A program made the position numbers and the translations under genes. Positions 57,213 through 64,000 of a stretch of 64,000 nucleotides of DNA are shown one piece after another. Origin of the DNA: Pseudogemmobacter humi (lineage in GTDB: Bacteria; Pseudomonadota; Alphaproteobacteria; Rhodobacterales; Rhodobacteraceae); the NCBI RefSeq assembly GCF_900609055.1, contig NZ_UXAW01000081.1, positions 100,295-164,294 on the forward strand, in the 5' to 3' direction. Each line of letters starts with the position of its first letter. Positions within the stretch are counted from its first letter, which is position 1. A model generated the notes under the pieces. That model worked only from the letters and a program-made list of their open reading frames with translations. It made no database searches and was not told the origin of the DNA.

Positions 57213-58133
57213 GTGGACTGGGACGATCTGCGCATCTTTCTGGAGGTCGCCCGGTTCGAGAGCCTGTCGGGCGCCGGGAAACGGCTGAAGATCGACGCGG
57301 CCACTGTGGGGCGGCGCATCGCCCGGCTGGAAGAGGGGCTGGGCCAGCGCCTGTTCGCGCGCAGTCCGCAGGGCTATCAGCTCAGTCCGGCGGGCGAGCG
57401 GCTGCTTCCCCATGCCGAGCGGGCCGAGGCCGCGATGCTGGCGGCGGGCGAGGCGGCGGCGGGCGGCCAGGAGGCCGGGCTGACCGGGCTGATCCGGCTG
57501 GGCGCGCCGGATGGCTGCGCCAATTACCTCTTGCCGCCGGTGATCGCGCGGATCTGCGATGCCAATCCGGGGCTGGAGGTGCAGCTTGTCGCGCTGCCGA
57601 GGGTGTTCAACCTGTCGAAACGCGAGGCCGATATGGCGATCGGCGTCTCGCGCCCCGAGACCGGGAGGCTGACGGTGCAGAAGCTGGCCGATTACCGGCT
57701 GGTGCTGGCGGCGTCCCAAAGCTGGCTCGCGCGCCATCCGGCGCCGAAAAGCCGCGCCGATCTGCAAGGATTGCGATTCGTCGGCTATATCCCCGATCTG
57801 ATCTTCGACAAGGAACTGGACTACCAGGCCGGGATCGGGGCCCCTCCGGCGGCGATTTCCTCGAACTCGGTTTCGGTGCAACTGAATTTCCTGCGTCAGG
57901 GGGCGGGAATCGGCGTGGTGCATGACTTCGCCATGGCGGCGGCGCCGGAACTCAGGCGGCTTCTGCCCGAAGAGGTGGGCCTGACCCGGAGCTTCTGGCT
58001 GATCCGTCACGCTGATGATGGGCGGGTGCAAAGGCTGAACCGCTTCGCCACTGCCCTGGTGCGGGAAGCGCGCGCCGAGATGGCCAGGCATGAAAAGGAC
58101 GATATTTCAGTCGCTTCGCACGAGGCGTCTTGA
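57213..58133 (+). CDS. LysR-family regulator, probably of mmsA
   Basis: This 306-residue regulator has the N-terminal helix-turn-helix LRIFLEVARFESLSGAGKRL and a LysR substrate-binding domain. The start is the GTG at 57213 (AAAGGGG site). It is divergent from mmsA with 109 bases between, the usual arrangement for a regulator and its target. The effector is unknown. It would be named mmsR only by analogy, so no symbol is given. Confidence 0.88.
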   Translation: MDWDDLRIFLEVARFESLSGAGKRLKIDAATVGRRIARLEEGLGQRLFARSPQGYQLSPAGERLLPHAERAEAAMLAAGEAAAGGQEAGLTGLIRLGAPDGCANYLLPPVIARICDANPGLEVQLVALPRVFNLSKREADMAIGVSRPETGRLTVQKLADYRLVLAASQSWLARHPAPKSRADLQGLRFVGYIPDLIFDKELDYQAGIGAPPAAISSNSVSVQLNFLRQGAGIGVVHDFAMAAAPELRRLLPEEVGLTRSFWLIRHADDGRVQRLNRFATALVREARAEMARHEKDDISVASHEAS

Positions 58134-58192
58134 CAGTTCCGCCCTGGCGCAGGACGCTTCTGATGACAGACCAGCGAAGCAGGAGGAGCCCC

Positions 58193-58627
58193 ATGCTTGT
58201 CAGCCAGATCCTGAAAACCAAGCCGGTCGGGGGCGTCATCACCATCTCGCCCGAGGCAACCGTCGCCGATGCGGCGGCGCTGCTGTCTGAAAAGCGGATC
58301 GGGGCGCTGGTCGTCTCGGCCGATGGAAAGAAGGCGGCCGGTATCATCTCGGAACGCGACATCGTGCGCGAACTCGGCCGTTCGGGCGGCGCATGTCTTG
58401 ACCAGAAGGTCGCGGATCTGATGACCGCGAAACTGGTGTCCTGCACCGGCGGCGATCTGAACACCGAGGTGCTGCAACGGATGACCGAGGGGCGCTTTCG
58501 CCACATGCCGGTGATCGAGGACGGTGAGGTGATCGCGATCATCACGCTCGGCGATGTGGTGAAGGCGCGGTTGCAGGAACTCAACGCCGAGAAGGACGCG
58601 CTCGAAGGGATGATCATGGGCTACTGA
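58193..58627 (+). CDS. CBS-domain pair protein
   Basis: This 144-residue cytosolic protein consists of two CBS domains (residues 5-65 and 72-135), with GIISERDIVRELGR and FRHMPVIEDGEVIAIITLGD. Such pairs bind adenine nucleotides, usually ATP, AMP or SAM. The AGGAGGAGCC site precedes the ATG at 58193. No partner enzyme is adjacent; the next gene is coaD. Confidence 0.9.
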   Translation: MLVSQILKTKPVGGVITISPEATVADAAALLSEKRIGALVVSADGKKAAGIISERDIVRELGRSGGACLDQKVADLMTAKLVSCTGGDLNTEVLQRMTEGRFRHMPVIEDGEVIAIITLGDVVKARLQELNAEKDALEGMIMGY

Positions 58628-58732
58628 CCGCGGGCCGTGGCGGCGATGCCGCGCCGCGGCGATTTGGTCTTGCGCAGGCGCGGGTAATATTGTTGCGTGC
58701 GCCTGCGGCACAGGGATCAGGGAGGAAAGCCC

Positions 58733-59224
58733 ATGCGCATCGGCCTTTATCCGGGAACCTTCGACCCGGTGACGCTTGGGCATACCGACATCATCCAGCG
58801 CGCCATGGCTTTGGTGGACCGGCTGGTGATCGGCGTCGCGATCAACCGCGACAAGGGGCCGCTGTTCACCCTGGACGAGCGGGTGAAGATGATCCGCGAG
58901 GAATGCGCTGGCGTCATCGAACGCACCGGCGGCGAAATCGTGGTCCATCCGTTCGAAAATCTGCTGATCGACTGCGCCCGTGACGTGGGGGCCGGGGTGA
59001 TCATCCGCGGCCTGCGGGCGGTGGCGGATTTCGAATACGAGTTCCAGATGGTGGGGATGAACCGCGCGCTCGACGACAGCGTCGAGACGGTCTTCCTGAT
59101 GGCGGATGCGCGCCGCCAGGCCATCGCCTCGAAACTGGTGAAAGAGATCGCCCGGCTCGGCGGCAACGTCAGCCGGTTCGTGCCGCCCGCGGTGGCCGAG
59201 GCACTGAAAGCGAAATACCGCTGA
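58733..59224 (+). CDS. coaD: Phosphopantetheine adenylyltransferase
   Basis: This 163-residue enzyme makes dephospho-CoA from 4'-phosphopantetheine and ATP, the next-to-last step of CoA synthesis. The nucleotidyltransferase motif is in GTFDPVTLGHTDII, and EFQMVGMNRALDD and FLMADARRQAIASKLVKEIA are typical later segments. The start at 58733 has the GGAGGAAAGCCC site. A family A hairpin pair follows. Confidence 0.95.
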   Translation: MRIGLYPGTFDPVTLGHTDIIQRAMALVDRLVIGVAINRDKGPLFTLDERVKMIREECAGVIERTGGEIVVHPFENLLIDCARDVGAGVIIRGLRAVADFEYEFQMVGMNRALDDSVETVFLMADARRQAIASKLVKEIARLGGNVSRFVPPAVAEALKAKYR

Positions 59225-59242
59225 ACGGAAAAGGGGCGCCCC

Positions 59243-59284
59243 CAAATTCCTTTGAAGGAATTTGCAAAAATCTTCAAAGATTTT
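59243..59284. repeat. Family A hairpin pair, locus 5
   Basis: CAAATTCCT-TTGA-AGGAATTTG (59243-59264) is followed by AAAATCT-TCAA-AGATTTT (59267-59284). The gap between convergent coaD and gap is 71 bases and is mostly filled by these. G-rich bases flank both sides. Confidence 0.85.
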
Positions 59285-59295
59285 GGGCCCCCGGA

Positions 59296-60297
59296 TCAGA
59301 TCAGCCGCCCCATCGCCACCGCCACATCGGCCATCCGGCAGGAAAAGCCCCATTCGTTGTCATACCAGGCCAGTACCGAGGCCATGGTGCCTTCCAGCAC
59401 CCGGGTCTGGTCGAGATGGAAGACCGAGGAATGCGGGTCGTGGTTGAAATCCGACGACACGTTCTTAAACGCGGTATAGCCGAGGATGCCTTTCAGCGGC
59501 CCGTCGGCGGCCGCCCTGATCGCGGCGTTGATCTCTTCCACCGTGGTCTCGCGTTTTGCGATGAATTTCAGATCCACCGCCGAGACATTCGGCGTCGGCA
59601 CCCGGATCGCGAAACCGTCGAGCCGGCCCTTCAGCTCGGGCAGCACCAGACCCACCGCCTTCGCCGCCCCGGTCGAGGTCGGGATCATCGACAAGGCCGC
59701 CGCGCGGGCGCGGTAGAGATCCTTGTGAAAGGTATCCAGCGTCGGCTGATCGCCGGTGTAGGAGTGGATCGTGGTCATCATGCCGCGCTCGATCCCGATC
59801 GCCTCGTTCAGCACCTTGGCCACCGGCGACAGGCAGTTCGTGGTGCAGGATGCGTTCGAGACCACGATGTCGTCTTTCGTCAGCGTCTGGTGGTTCACGC
59901 CGTAAACCACGGTCTTGTCGGCGCCTTCGCCGGGGGCCGAGATCAGCACCCGTTTCGATCCGTTCTCCAGATGGGGCAGGCATTTCTCCTTCGAGGTGAA
60001 GATGCCGGTGCATTCCAGCACCACATCCACATCGCCCCAGGGCAGGTCGGCGGGATTGCGCAGCGCCGTCACCCGGATGGGGCCGCGGCCCGCGTCGATC
60101 CAGTCCTCGCCGGTGGTCACCTCGCCCGGAAAGCGGCCATGCACCGAATCGAAGCGCAACAGATGCGCGTTGGTCTCGACCGGGCCGAGATCGTTCAGCG
60201 CCACGACCTCGATGTCGGTGCGCCCCGATTCCACGATGGCGCGCAGGATATTGCGGCCGATGCGGCCAAATCCGTTGATTGCAACCTTGACGACCAT
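59296..60297 (-). CDS. gap: Glyceraldehyde-3-phosphate dehydrogenase, NAD type
   Basis: This 333-residue enzyme has the Rossmann start [10 protein letters not shown], Asp36 (VVALNDLGP) at the position that binds the adenosine ribose of NAD, and the catalytic SNASCTTNC and HSYTGDQP. The Asp is the usual marker of NAD preference. A LacI-type operator lies 61 bases before its start (60358-60371). It is one of two gap paralogues in the cluster. Confidence 0.94.
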   Translation of the reverse strand: MVVKVAINGFGRIGRNILRAIVESGRTDIEVVALNDLGPVETNAHLLRFDSVHGRFPGEVTTGEDWIDAGRGPIRVTALRNPADLPWGDVDVVLECTGIFTSKEKCLPHLENGSKRVLISAPGEGADKTVVYGVNHQTLTKDDIVVSNASCTTNCLSPVAKVLNEAIGIERGMMTTIHSYTGDQPTLDTFHKDLYRARAAALSMIPTSTGAAKAVGLVLPELKGRLDGFAIRVPTPNVSAVDLKFIAKRETTVEEINAAIRAAADGPLKGILGYTAFKNVSSDFNHDPHSSVFHLDQTRVLEGTMASVLAWYDNEWGFSCRMADVAVAMGRLI

Positions 60298-60357
60298 GAC
60301 CTGTTCCTCCGGGTGCTGCGGTGTCCGGGCCTTACCCGTTCGCGGGCAGGGGCCTTA

Positions 60358-60371
60358 TGCTAGCGCTAACA
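60358..60371. promoter_or_regulatory. LacI-type operator upstream of gap
   Basis: TGCTAGCGCTAACA is an even palindrome with a central CG and one mismatch between halves, typical of LacI-family operators. The same motif recurs three times near 61680-61725. CceR of Rhodobacter sphaeroides, a LacI-type carbon regulator, has, as I recall, a TGTTAGCGCTAACA-like site. Confidence 0.6.
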
Positions 60372-60411
60372 ACGCCAGAATAGCGGAAAATGCAACCTCA
60401 GTCTGCCGCGA

Positions 60412-60555
60412 TCAGCGCCAGAATTGAACCCAGTCGACCAGATGCAGGAACTTTTGCGCCAGAAAGACAAAGATCTGCCCCTGGTTGAGGAGCAGATCCA
60501 GCACGATTGCGGCGCCGAGGAACAGCGCCAGAAAGAGGGCCACACGGTTGGTCAA
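60412..60555 (-). CDS. 47-residue membrane protein between the gap paralogues
   Basis: A small frame starting with TTG encodes MTNRVALFLALFLGAAIVLD followed by LLLNQGQIFVFLAQKFLHLV and DWVQFWR. There is one clear membrane helix (residues 4-22) and an amphipathic tail. A GGAGAG site lies 7 bases upstream. The pattern with C-terminal W-x-x-FW is one I recognise from other Rhodobacteraceae hypothetical proteins. It is too short for standard gene calling. Its position suggests co-transcription with the upstream gap gene. Confidence 0.7.
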   Translation of the reverse strand: MTNRVALFLALFLGAAIVLDLLLNQGQIFVFLAQKFLHLVDWVQFWR

Positions 60556-60591
60556 ACACTTCTCTCCGAAGGCCGACCTGTGCCGGCGGGA

Positions 60592-61593
60592 TCAGTTCGC
60601 GAGCCGCCCCATCACGCCGGCCACATCGGCCATGCGGCAGGAGAAGCCCCATTCGTTGTCATACCAGGCCAGCACCCGCACCGAACGGCCGACGACCTTG
60701 GTCTGGTCGGGGGCGAAGATAGAGGATTGCGGCGTGTGGTTGAAGTCGATCGAGACCTTGGGCTCGGGGTCATAGGCCATGACCATGCCCATATAGCCCT
60801 GGGCGGCCTCGCGCACGATCTCGTTCACTTCCTCGGCGGTGACCGATTTCGCGGCGATGAAGGTCAGATCCACCGCCGAGACGTTCGGGGTGGGGACGCG
60901 GATCGCCGAACCGTCGAGCTTGCCTTTCAGTTCCGGCAGCACCTCGCCAAGCGCCTTGGCGGCGCCGGTCGAGGTGGGGATCATCGCCATGGCGGCGGCG
61001 CGGGCGCGATACAGATCCTTGTGGCGGCGGTCGAGCGTGGGCTGATCGCCGGTGTAGCTGTGGATCGTGGTCATGATGCCCGATTCGATGCCGATGGCAT
61101 CGTTGAGCACCTTGGCCAGCGGCGCGAGGCAGTTGGTGGTGCAGGAGCCGTTCGAGACGACCAGATGCTCGGGCGTCAGGCTGCGGTGGTTCACGCCATA
61201 GACCACGGTCTTGTCGGCGTTCTTCGCCGGGGCCGAGACCAGCACGCGCCGCGCGCCGCGGCTCAGGTGGACGGCGGCCTTGTTGCGGTCGTTGAAGTTG
61301 CCGGTGCATTCCAGCACAACGTCGACGCCTTCCCAGTCCAGCTCTTCGGGGTTGTAGGTCGACATCACCCGGATCGGGCCGCGGCCCAGATCGAGCGAGT
61401 CGCCGACCACTTTCACCGCGCCGCCGAACCGGCCATGGACCGAATCGTATTTCAGCAGATGGGCGTTGGTTTCGATCGGACCGGTCGCGTTGACGGCGAC
61501 GACCTGAACGTCGTTGCGGTTCGACTCGGCGATATGGGCAAGGGTGCAGCGGCCGATGCGGCCAAATCCGTTGATTCCGACGGTGATGGTCAT
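60592..61593 (-). CDS. GapB-like glyceraldehyde-3-phosphate dehydrogenase, probably NADP-preferring
   Basis: This 333-residue paralogue keeps the catalytic SNGSCTTNC and HSYTGDQP, but the NAD-selecting aspartate is replaced by Ala36 (VVAVNATGP). In Bacillus subtilis GapB the same change goes with NADP use and gluconeogenesis. It is therefore probably an NADP-type enzyme; this is inference from one residue. The start at 61593 was chosen as the earliest that begins the Rossmann fold. Three LacI-type operators lie upstream. Confidence 0.85.
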   Translation of the reverse strand: MTITVGINGFGRIGRCTLAHIAESNRNDVQVVAVNATGPIETNAHLLKYDSVHGRFGGAVKVVGDSLDLGRGPIRVMSTYNPEELDWEGVDVVLECTGNFNDRNKAAVHLSRGARRVLVSAPAKNADKTVVYGVNHRSLTPEHLVVSNGSCTTNCLAPLAKVLNDAIGIESGIMTTIHSYTGDQPTLDRRHKDLYRARAAAMAMIPTSTGAAKALGEVLPELKGKLDGSAIRVPTPNVSAVDLTFIAAKSVTAEEVNEIVREAAQGYMGMVMAYDPEPKVSIDFNHTPQSSIFAPDQTKVVGRSVRVLAWYDNEWGFSCRMADVAGVMGRLAN

Positions 61594-61679
61594 GTCTCTT
61601 GCGCTCCGATCCTGCGGTCTTGTAGCTGCTAGCTGGTCGATCTGAACATTCATAGATGAAAAACGACATGTTTTCATGT

Positions 61680-61725
61680 TGTTAGCGCAAACTTTCCTTG
61701 TTTGCGCTATCTGCTAGCGATAGCA
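61680..61725. promoter_or_regulatory. Three tandem LacI-type operators upstream of the second gap
   Basis: TGTTAGCGCAAACT (61680-61693), TGTTTGCGCTATCT (61699-61712) and TGCTAGCGATAGCA (61712-61725) fit the consensus TGYTAGCGMTARCA with two, three and one deviations. They lie between the divergent gap paralogue and DUF808 genes. Clustered half-mismatched sites suggest cooperative binding. Confidence 0.6.
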
Positions 61726-61823
61726 GAAGGCCGCTTCCGCACCCCCGCCCGGCGGAGAGCCTCTTGCGGGGCGGGGGTGATTCCGTGTCTGGATGGCGCC
61801 GGACCGGGCAACAGGAGAAAGCG

Positions 61824-62774
61824 ATGAGCGGATTGCTGGCGCTGCTGGACGATGTGGCGGCCATTGCCAAAGTGGCGGCAGCCTCGGTCGACGATGTGGC
61901 GGCGGCGGCGGCGAAAGCCGGGGCCAAGGCCGCGGGCGTGGTGATCGACGATGCGGCGGTGACGCCGAAATACGTCACCGGATTCAAGCCCGCGCGCGAA
62001 CTGCCGATCATCTGGCGCATCGCGCTCGGCTCGGTGCGCAACAAGCTGATCCTGCTCTTGCCGGCGCTGCTCTTGTTGCAGAGCTTCCTGCCCCAGGCGA
62101 TCACGCCGCTGCTGATGCTGGGCGGTGCCTATCTGTGTTTCGAGGGCGCCGAGAAGGTGTTCCATGCGTTGTTTCCGCATGGCGACGCCCGGGTCGAGGC
62201 CGATTTCTCGCCCGGCGACGAGAAGCGGCTGGAGGAGGAGAAGGTCGCGGGCGCGATCAAGACCGATTTCATCCTGTCGGCCGAGATCATGACCATCGCG
62301 CTCTCGGTCATCGAAAGCCCCAGCCTGTGGATGCAGGGGGCGACGCTTGCGGTGGTGGGGGTGCTGATCACCGTCGCGGTCTACGGCGTGGTGGCGCTGA
62401 TCGTGAAGATGGACGACGTGGGCCTGTATCTGGCGGCGAGCGGGCGGCTCGGCCTGACGCGGGCGGTCGGGCTGGTGCTGGTGCGCGGGATGCCGGTGCT
62501 GCTCAGGGTGCTGTCGGTGGTGGGGACGGCGGCGATGCTCTGGGTTGGCGGCAGTATCGTGCTGCACGGGCTTGAGATCACCCGTCTCTGGCCCGCGCCC
62601 TATGAGGCGATCCATCACATGGCCGAAGCGGTGTCGAACGGCTCGGCGGCGCTGGCCTGGGTGGTGACGGCGGCGCTGGACGGGGTGTTCGGCCTTGCGC
62701 TCGGGCTCTTGCTGATTCCGCTGGCGACCCGGGTGATCGCGCCCTTGTGGCGCGCAGTGACGGGCGCGAAGTGA
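61824..62774 (+). CDS. DUF808 (YedI-like) inner-membrane protein
   Basis: This 316-residue protein starts with SGLLALLDDVAAIAKVAAAS and an alanine-rich helix typical of DUF808. Then come six or more membrane helices and a cytosolic loop with FSPGDEKRLEEEKVAGAIKT. Function unknown. It is divergent from the gap paralogue, so the LacI-type sites could also act on it. It converges on rarD with 14 bases between stops. Confidence 0.85.
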   Translation: MSGLLALLDDVAAIAKVAAASVDDVAAAAAKAGAKAAGVVIDDAAVTPKYVTGFKPARELPIIWRIALGSVRNKLILLLPALLLLQSFLPQAITPLLMLGGAYLCFEGAEKVFHALFPHGDARVEADFSPGDEKRLEEEKVAGAIKTDFILSAEIMTIALSVIESPSLWMQGATLAVVGVLITVAVYGVVALIVKMDDVGLYLAASGRLGLTRAVGLVLVRGMPVLLRVLSVVGTAAMLWVGGSIVLHGLEITRLWPAPYEAIHHMAEAVSNGSAALAWVVTAALDGVFGLALGLLLIPLATRVIAPLWRAVTGAK

Positions 62775-62788
62775 TCAGCCGGCCCCCA

Positions 62789-63700
62789 TCAGACGGTGGC
62801 GGGGCCGCGCCGCATCATCGAGACCGAATAGATCGCCAGCGCCACCCAGATGAAGCCGAAAGCGACCAGGGTCGCCGGGCTGAACGGCTCGTGAAAGACG
62901 AAGACCGCCAGCAGGAAGATCATCGTCGGCGAGATATACTGCATTAGCGCGATGGTGGTCAGCCGCAGCCGTTTGGCGCCATTGGCATAAAGCATCAGCG
63001 GCAGCGCGGTGACGGGGCCGGCCAGAAACAGCAGCCAGCTCTGCAAGCCCGGTCCGTGCAGGAACTCCATCCGGCCCTGAAAGCCGAGCCAGGCCAGAAC
63101 CGCGACGGCGGGCACCAGCAGGATCAGCACTTCCAGCGCGAAGCCCTGGTTCGGGCCGACCGGCAGGCTCTTCTTGAAATAGGCGTAGAACCCCCAGGTC
63201 ACCACCAGCCCCATGGCCACCAGCGGCAGGCTGCCGGCTTTCCATGTCAGGATGGCGACGGCGATGACGACGCAAAGGATCGCCAGCCACTGGATGCCCC
63301 TCAGCCGCTCGCCCAGCAGGACGGCGCCCAGGAGGATCGAGAACAGCGGGTTGATGTAATAGCCAAGCGCCGCGTCCAGCGCATGGCCCGTGGTGATCGC
63401 CCAGACATAAAGGCACCAGTTCAGCGAGACCAGCAAGGCGGTGACCGTGGCCATGCCCAGCATCCGCGGATTGCGCAGCGCGGCTTGCAGATCGCGGGTG
63501 CGTCCCATCCAGATCAGCGCCGCCAGGGCGGCCGGCACCGCCCAGATCACCCGATGCGCCACCACCTCGACAGGCGAGACCTGGTCGAGCGCCTTCATGA
63601 ACAGCGGCAGAAATCCCCAGAGCAGATAGGCCGAAAGCGCGTAAAGCAGGCCGGCGGAGCTGTTGTCCTGGGGGGTGGGCGGCGGGGCTGGCGGTTCCAT
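62789..63700 (-). CDS. rarD: EamA-family transporter RarD
   Basis: This 303-residue inner-membrane protein has ten hydrophobic segments forming two EamA repeats. LLYALSAYLLWGFLPLFMKAL at residues 18-38 and RVIWAVPAALAALIW are typical of RarD. Family members are thought to move small metabolites; the substrate here is unknown. The start at 63700 begins with MEPPAPPPTPQDN. Confidence 0.87.
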   Translation of the reverse strand: MEPPAPPPTPQDNSSAGLLYALSAYLLWGFLPLFMKALDQVSPVEVVAHRVIWAVPAALAALIWMGRTRDLQAALRNPRMLGMATVTALLVSLNWCLYVWAITTGHALDAALGYYINPLFSILLGAVLLGERLRGIQWLAILCVVIAVAILTWKAGSLPLVAMGLVVTWGFYAYFKKSLPVGPNQGFALEVLILLVPAVAVLAWLGFQGRMEFLHGPGLQSWLLFLAGPVTALPLMLYANGAKRLRLTTIALMQYISPTMIFLLAVFVFHEPFSPATLVAFGFIWVALAIYSVSMMRRGPATV

Positions 63701-63771
63701 GATCCCTGTCTATCTCCGGGTGCGGGCCTGCGCCAGGGGCGATCTTGTAACCGGCACAATCGGGAAGCGCG

Positions 63772-64000
63772 TCACGCCGCGCGCCAGGCGCCGGGGGCAA
63801 GACCGTCCAGCGTCCAGTCGCCCACCCGCCAGCGGATCAGTCGCAGCGTCGGATGGCCCACGGCCGCCGTCATCCTGCGCACCTGGCGGTTGCGGCCCTC
63901 GCGGATGGTCAGTTCGATCCAGCTGTCGGGGATGTTCTTGCGCACCCGGATCGGCGGCTCGCGCGGCCAGAGCCAGTCGGGCGGCGCCACCTTGCGGGCG
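63772..64000 (-). CDS. Pseudouridine synthase (RsuA/RluE type), C-terminal part
   Basis: The frame runs off the right edge, so only the last 75 or so codons are seen. [30 protein letters not shown] is the conserved C-terminal region of the RsuA/RluB/E/F family; I give it here in part as [10 protein letters not shown]. The catalytic aspartate lies outside the window. Confidence 0.85.
   Translation of the reverse strand, partial: ARKVAPPDWLWPREPPIRVRKNIPDSWIELTIREGRNRQVRRMTAAVGHPTLRLIRWRVGDWTLDGLAPGAWRAA

Overview
The window is GC-rich, densely coded chromosome from an alphaproteobacterium, most likely a member of the Rhodobacteraceae (Rhodobacter/Paracoccus/roseobacter relatives). The evidence is an RpoH-I type heat-shock sigma factor next to rluA and a DUF6476 gene, a CckA phosphorelay kinase, the alphaproteobacterial form of SspB, DUF4169 and DUF1638 genes, and LexA boxes of the GAAC-N7-GAAC type. 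Most of it is housekeeping DNA: no prophage, conjugation module, CRISPR array or intact insertion sequence was recognised.

Layout. 1-5.9 kb: end of gatB, a guanidine-II (mini-ykkC) riboswitch with an SMR guanidinium exporter, an aminotransferase, rluA family and rpoH. 5.9-7.06 kb: a gene-free stretch with one small element bearing terminal inverted repeats. 7-11.3 kb: phosphatidylserine decarboxylase and synthase, oligoendopeptidase F, and an S26 peptidase lacking the catalytic lysine. 11.5-15.9 kb: the Anbu operon (ATP-grasp, alpha-E, transglutaminase-like, proteasome-type Anbu, small membrane protein). 16-22 kb: a LysR regulator, an outer-membrane protein, a DNA-damage pair (mmcB and a COG1533 radical SAM gene) and parts that look like the split B12-dependent methionine synthase (corrinoid protein, DUF1638, plus a 51-residue membrane protein). 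22-28 kb: small regulators, fumC, an AT-rich orphan gene, a methyltransferase, sspB, a universal stress protein and a glycosyltransferase-like protein. 28.8-34 kb: tRNA-Gly(CCC), a RamA-like corrinoid reactivator, the ABC-F protein Uup and a porin-like protein. 34-44.8 kb: cysS, cimA, a phytoene-synthase homologue, transporters, a DNA glycosylase, an esterase, glucokinase and a ureohydrolase. 44.9-55.4 kb: guaB, an RsmB-like methyltransferase, cckA, a sulfotransferase, recA and alaS. 55.6-64 kb: mmsA with a divergent LysR gene, a CBS protein, coaD, two gap paralogues around a 47-residue membrane protein, DUF808, rarD and the end of a pseudouridine synthase.

Three themes link separate genes. 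(1) DNA damage: recA and the COG1533 gene carry exact GAAC-N7-GAAC boxes, and mmcB a one-mismatch box. (2) B12 methyl transfer: the corrinoid protein, DUF1638 and the RamA-like protein probably serve methionine synthesis. (3) Central carbon: LacI-type operators sit in front of both gap genes, and the second gap lacks the NAD-selecting aspartate.

Two families of dispersed intergenic structures also stand out. Family A is tandem hairpins with a constant T-N-N-A loop and co-varying arms (five loci). Family B is a modular G/C-rich repeat with a GGTATTT core (four loci). Both sit between genes, mostly at 3' ends.
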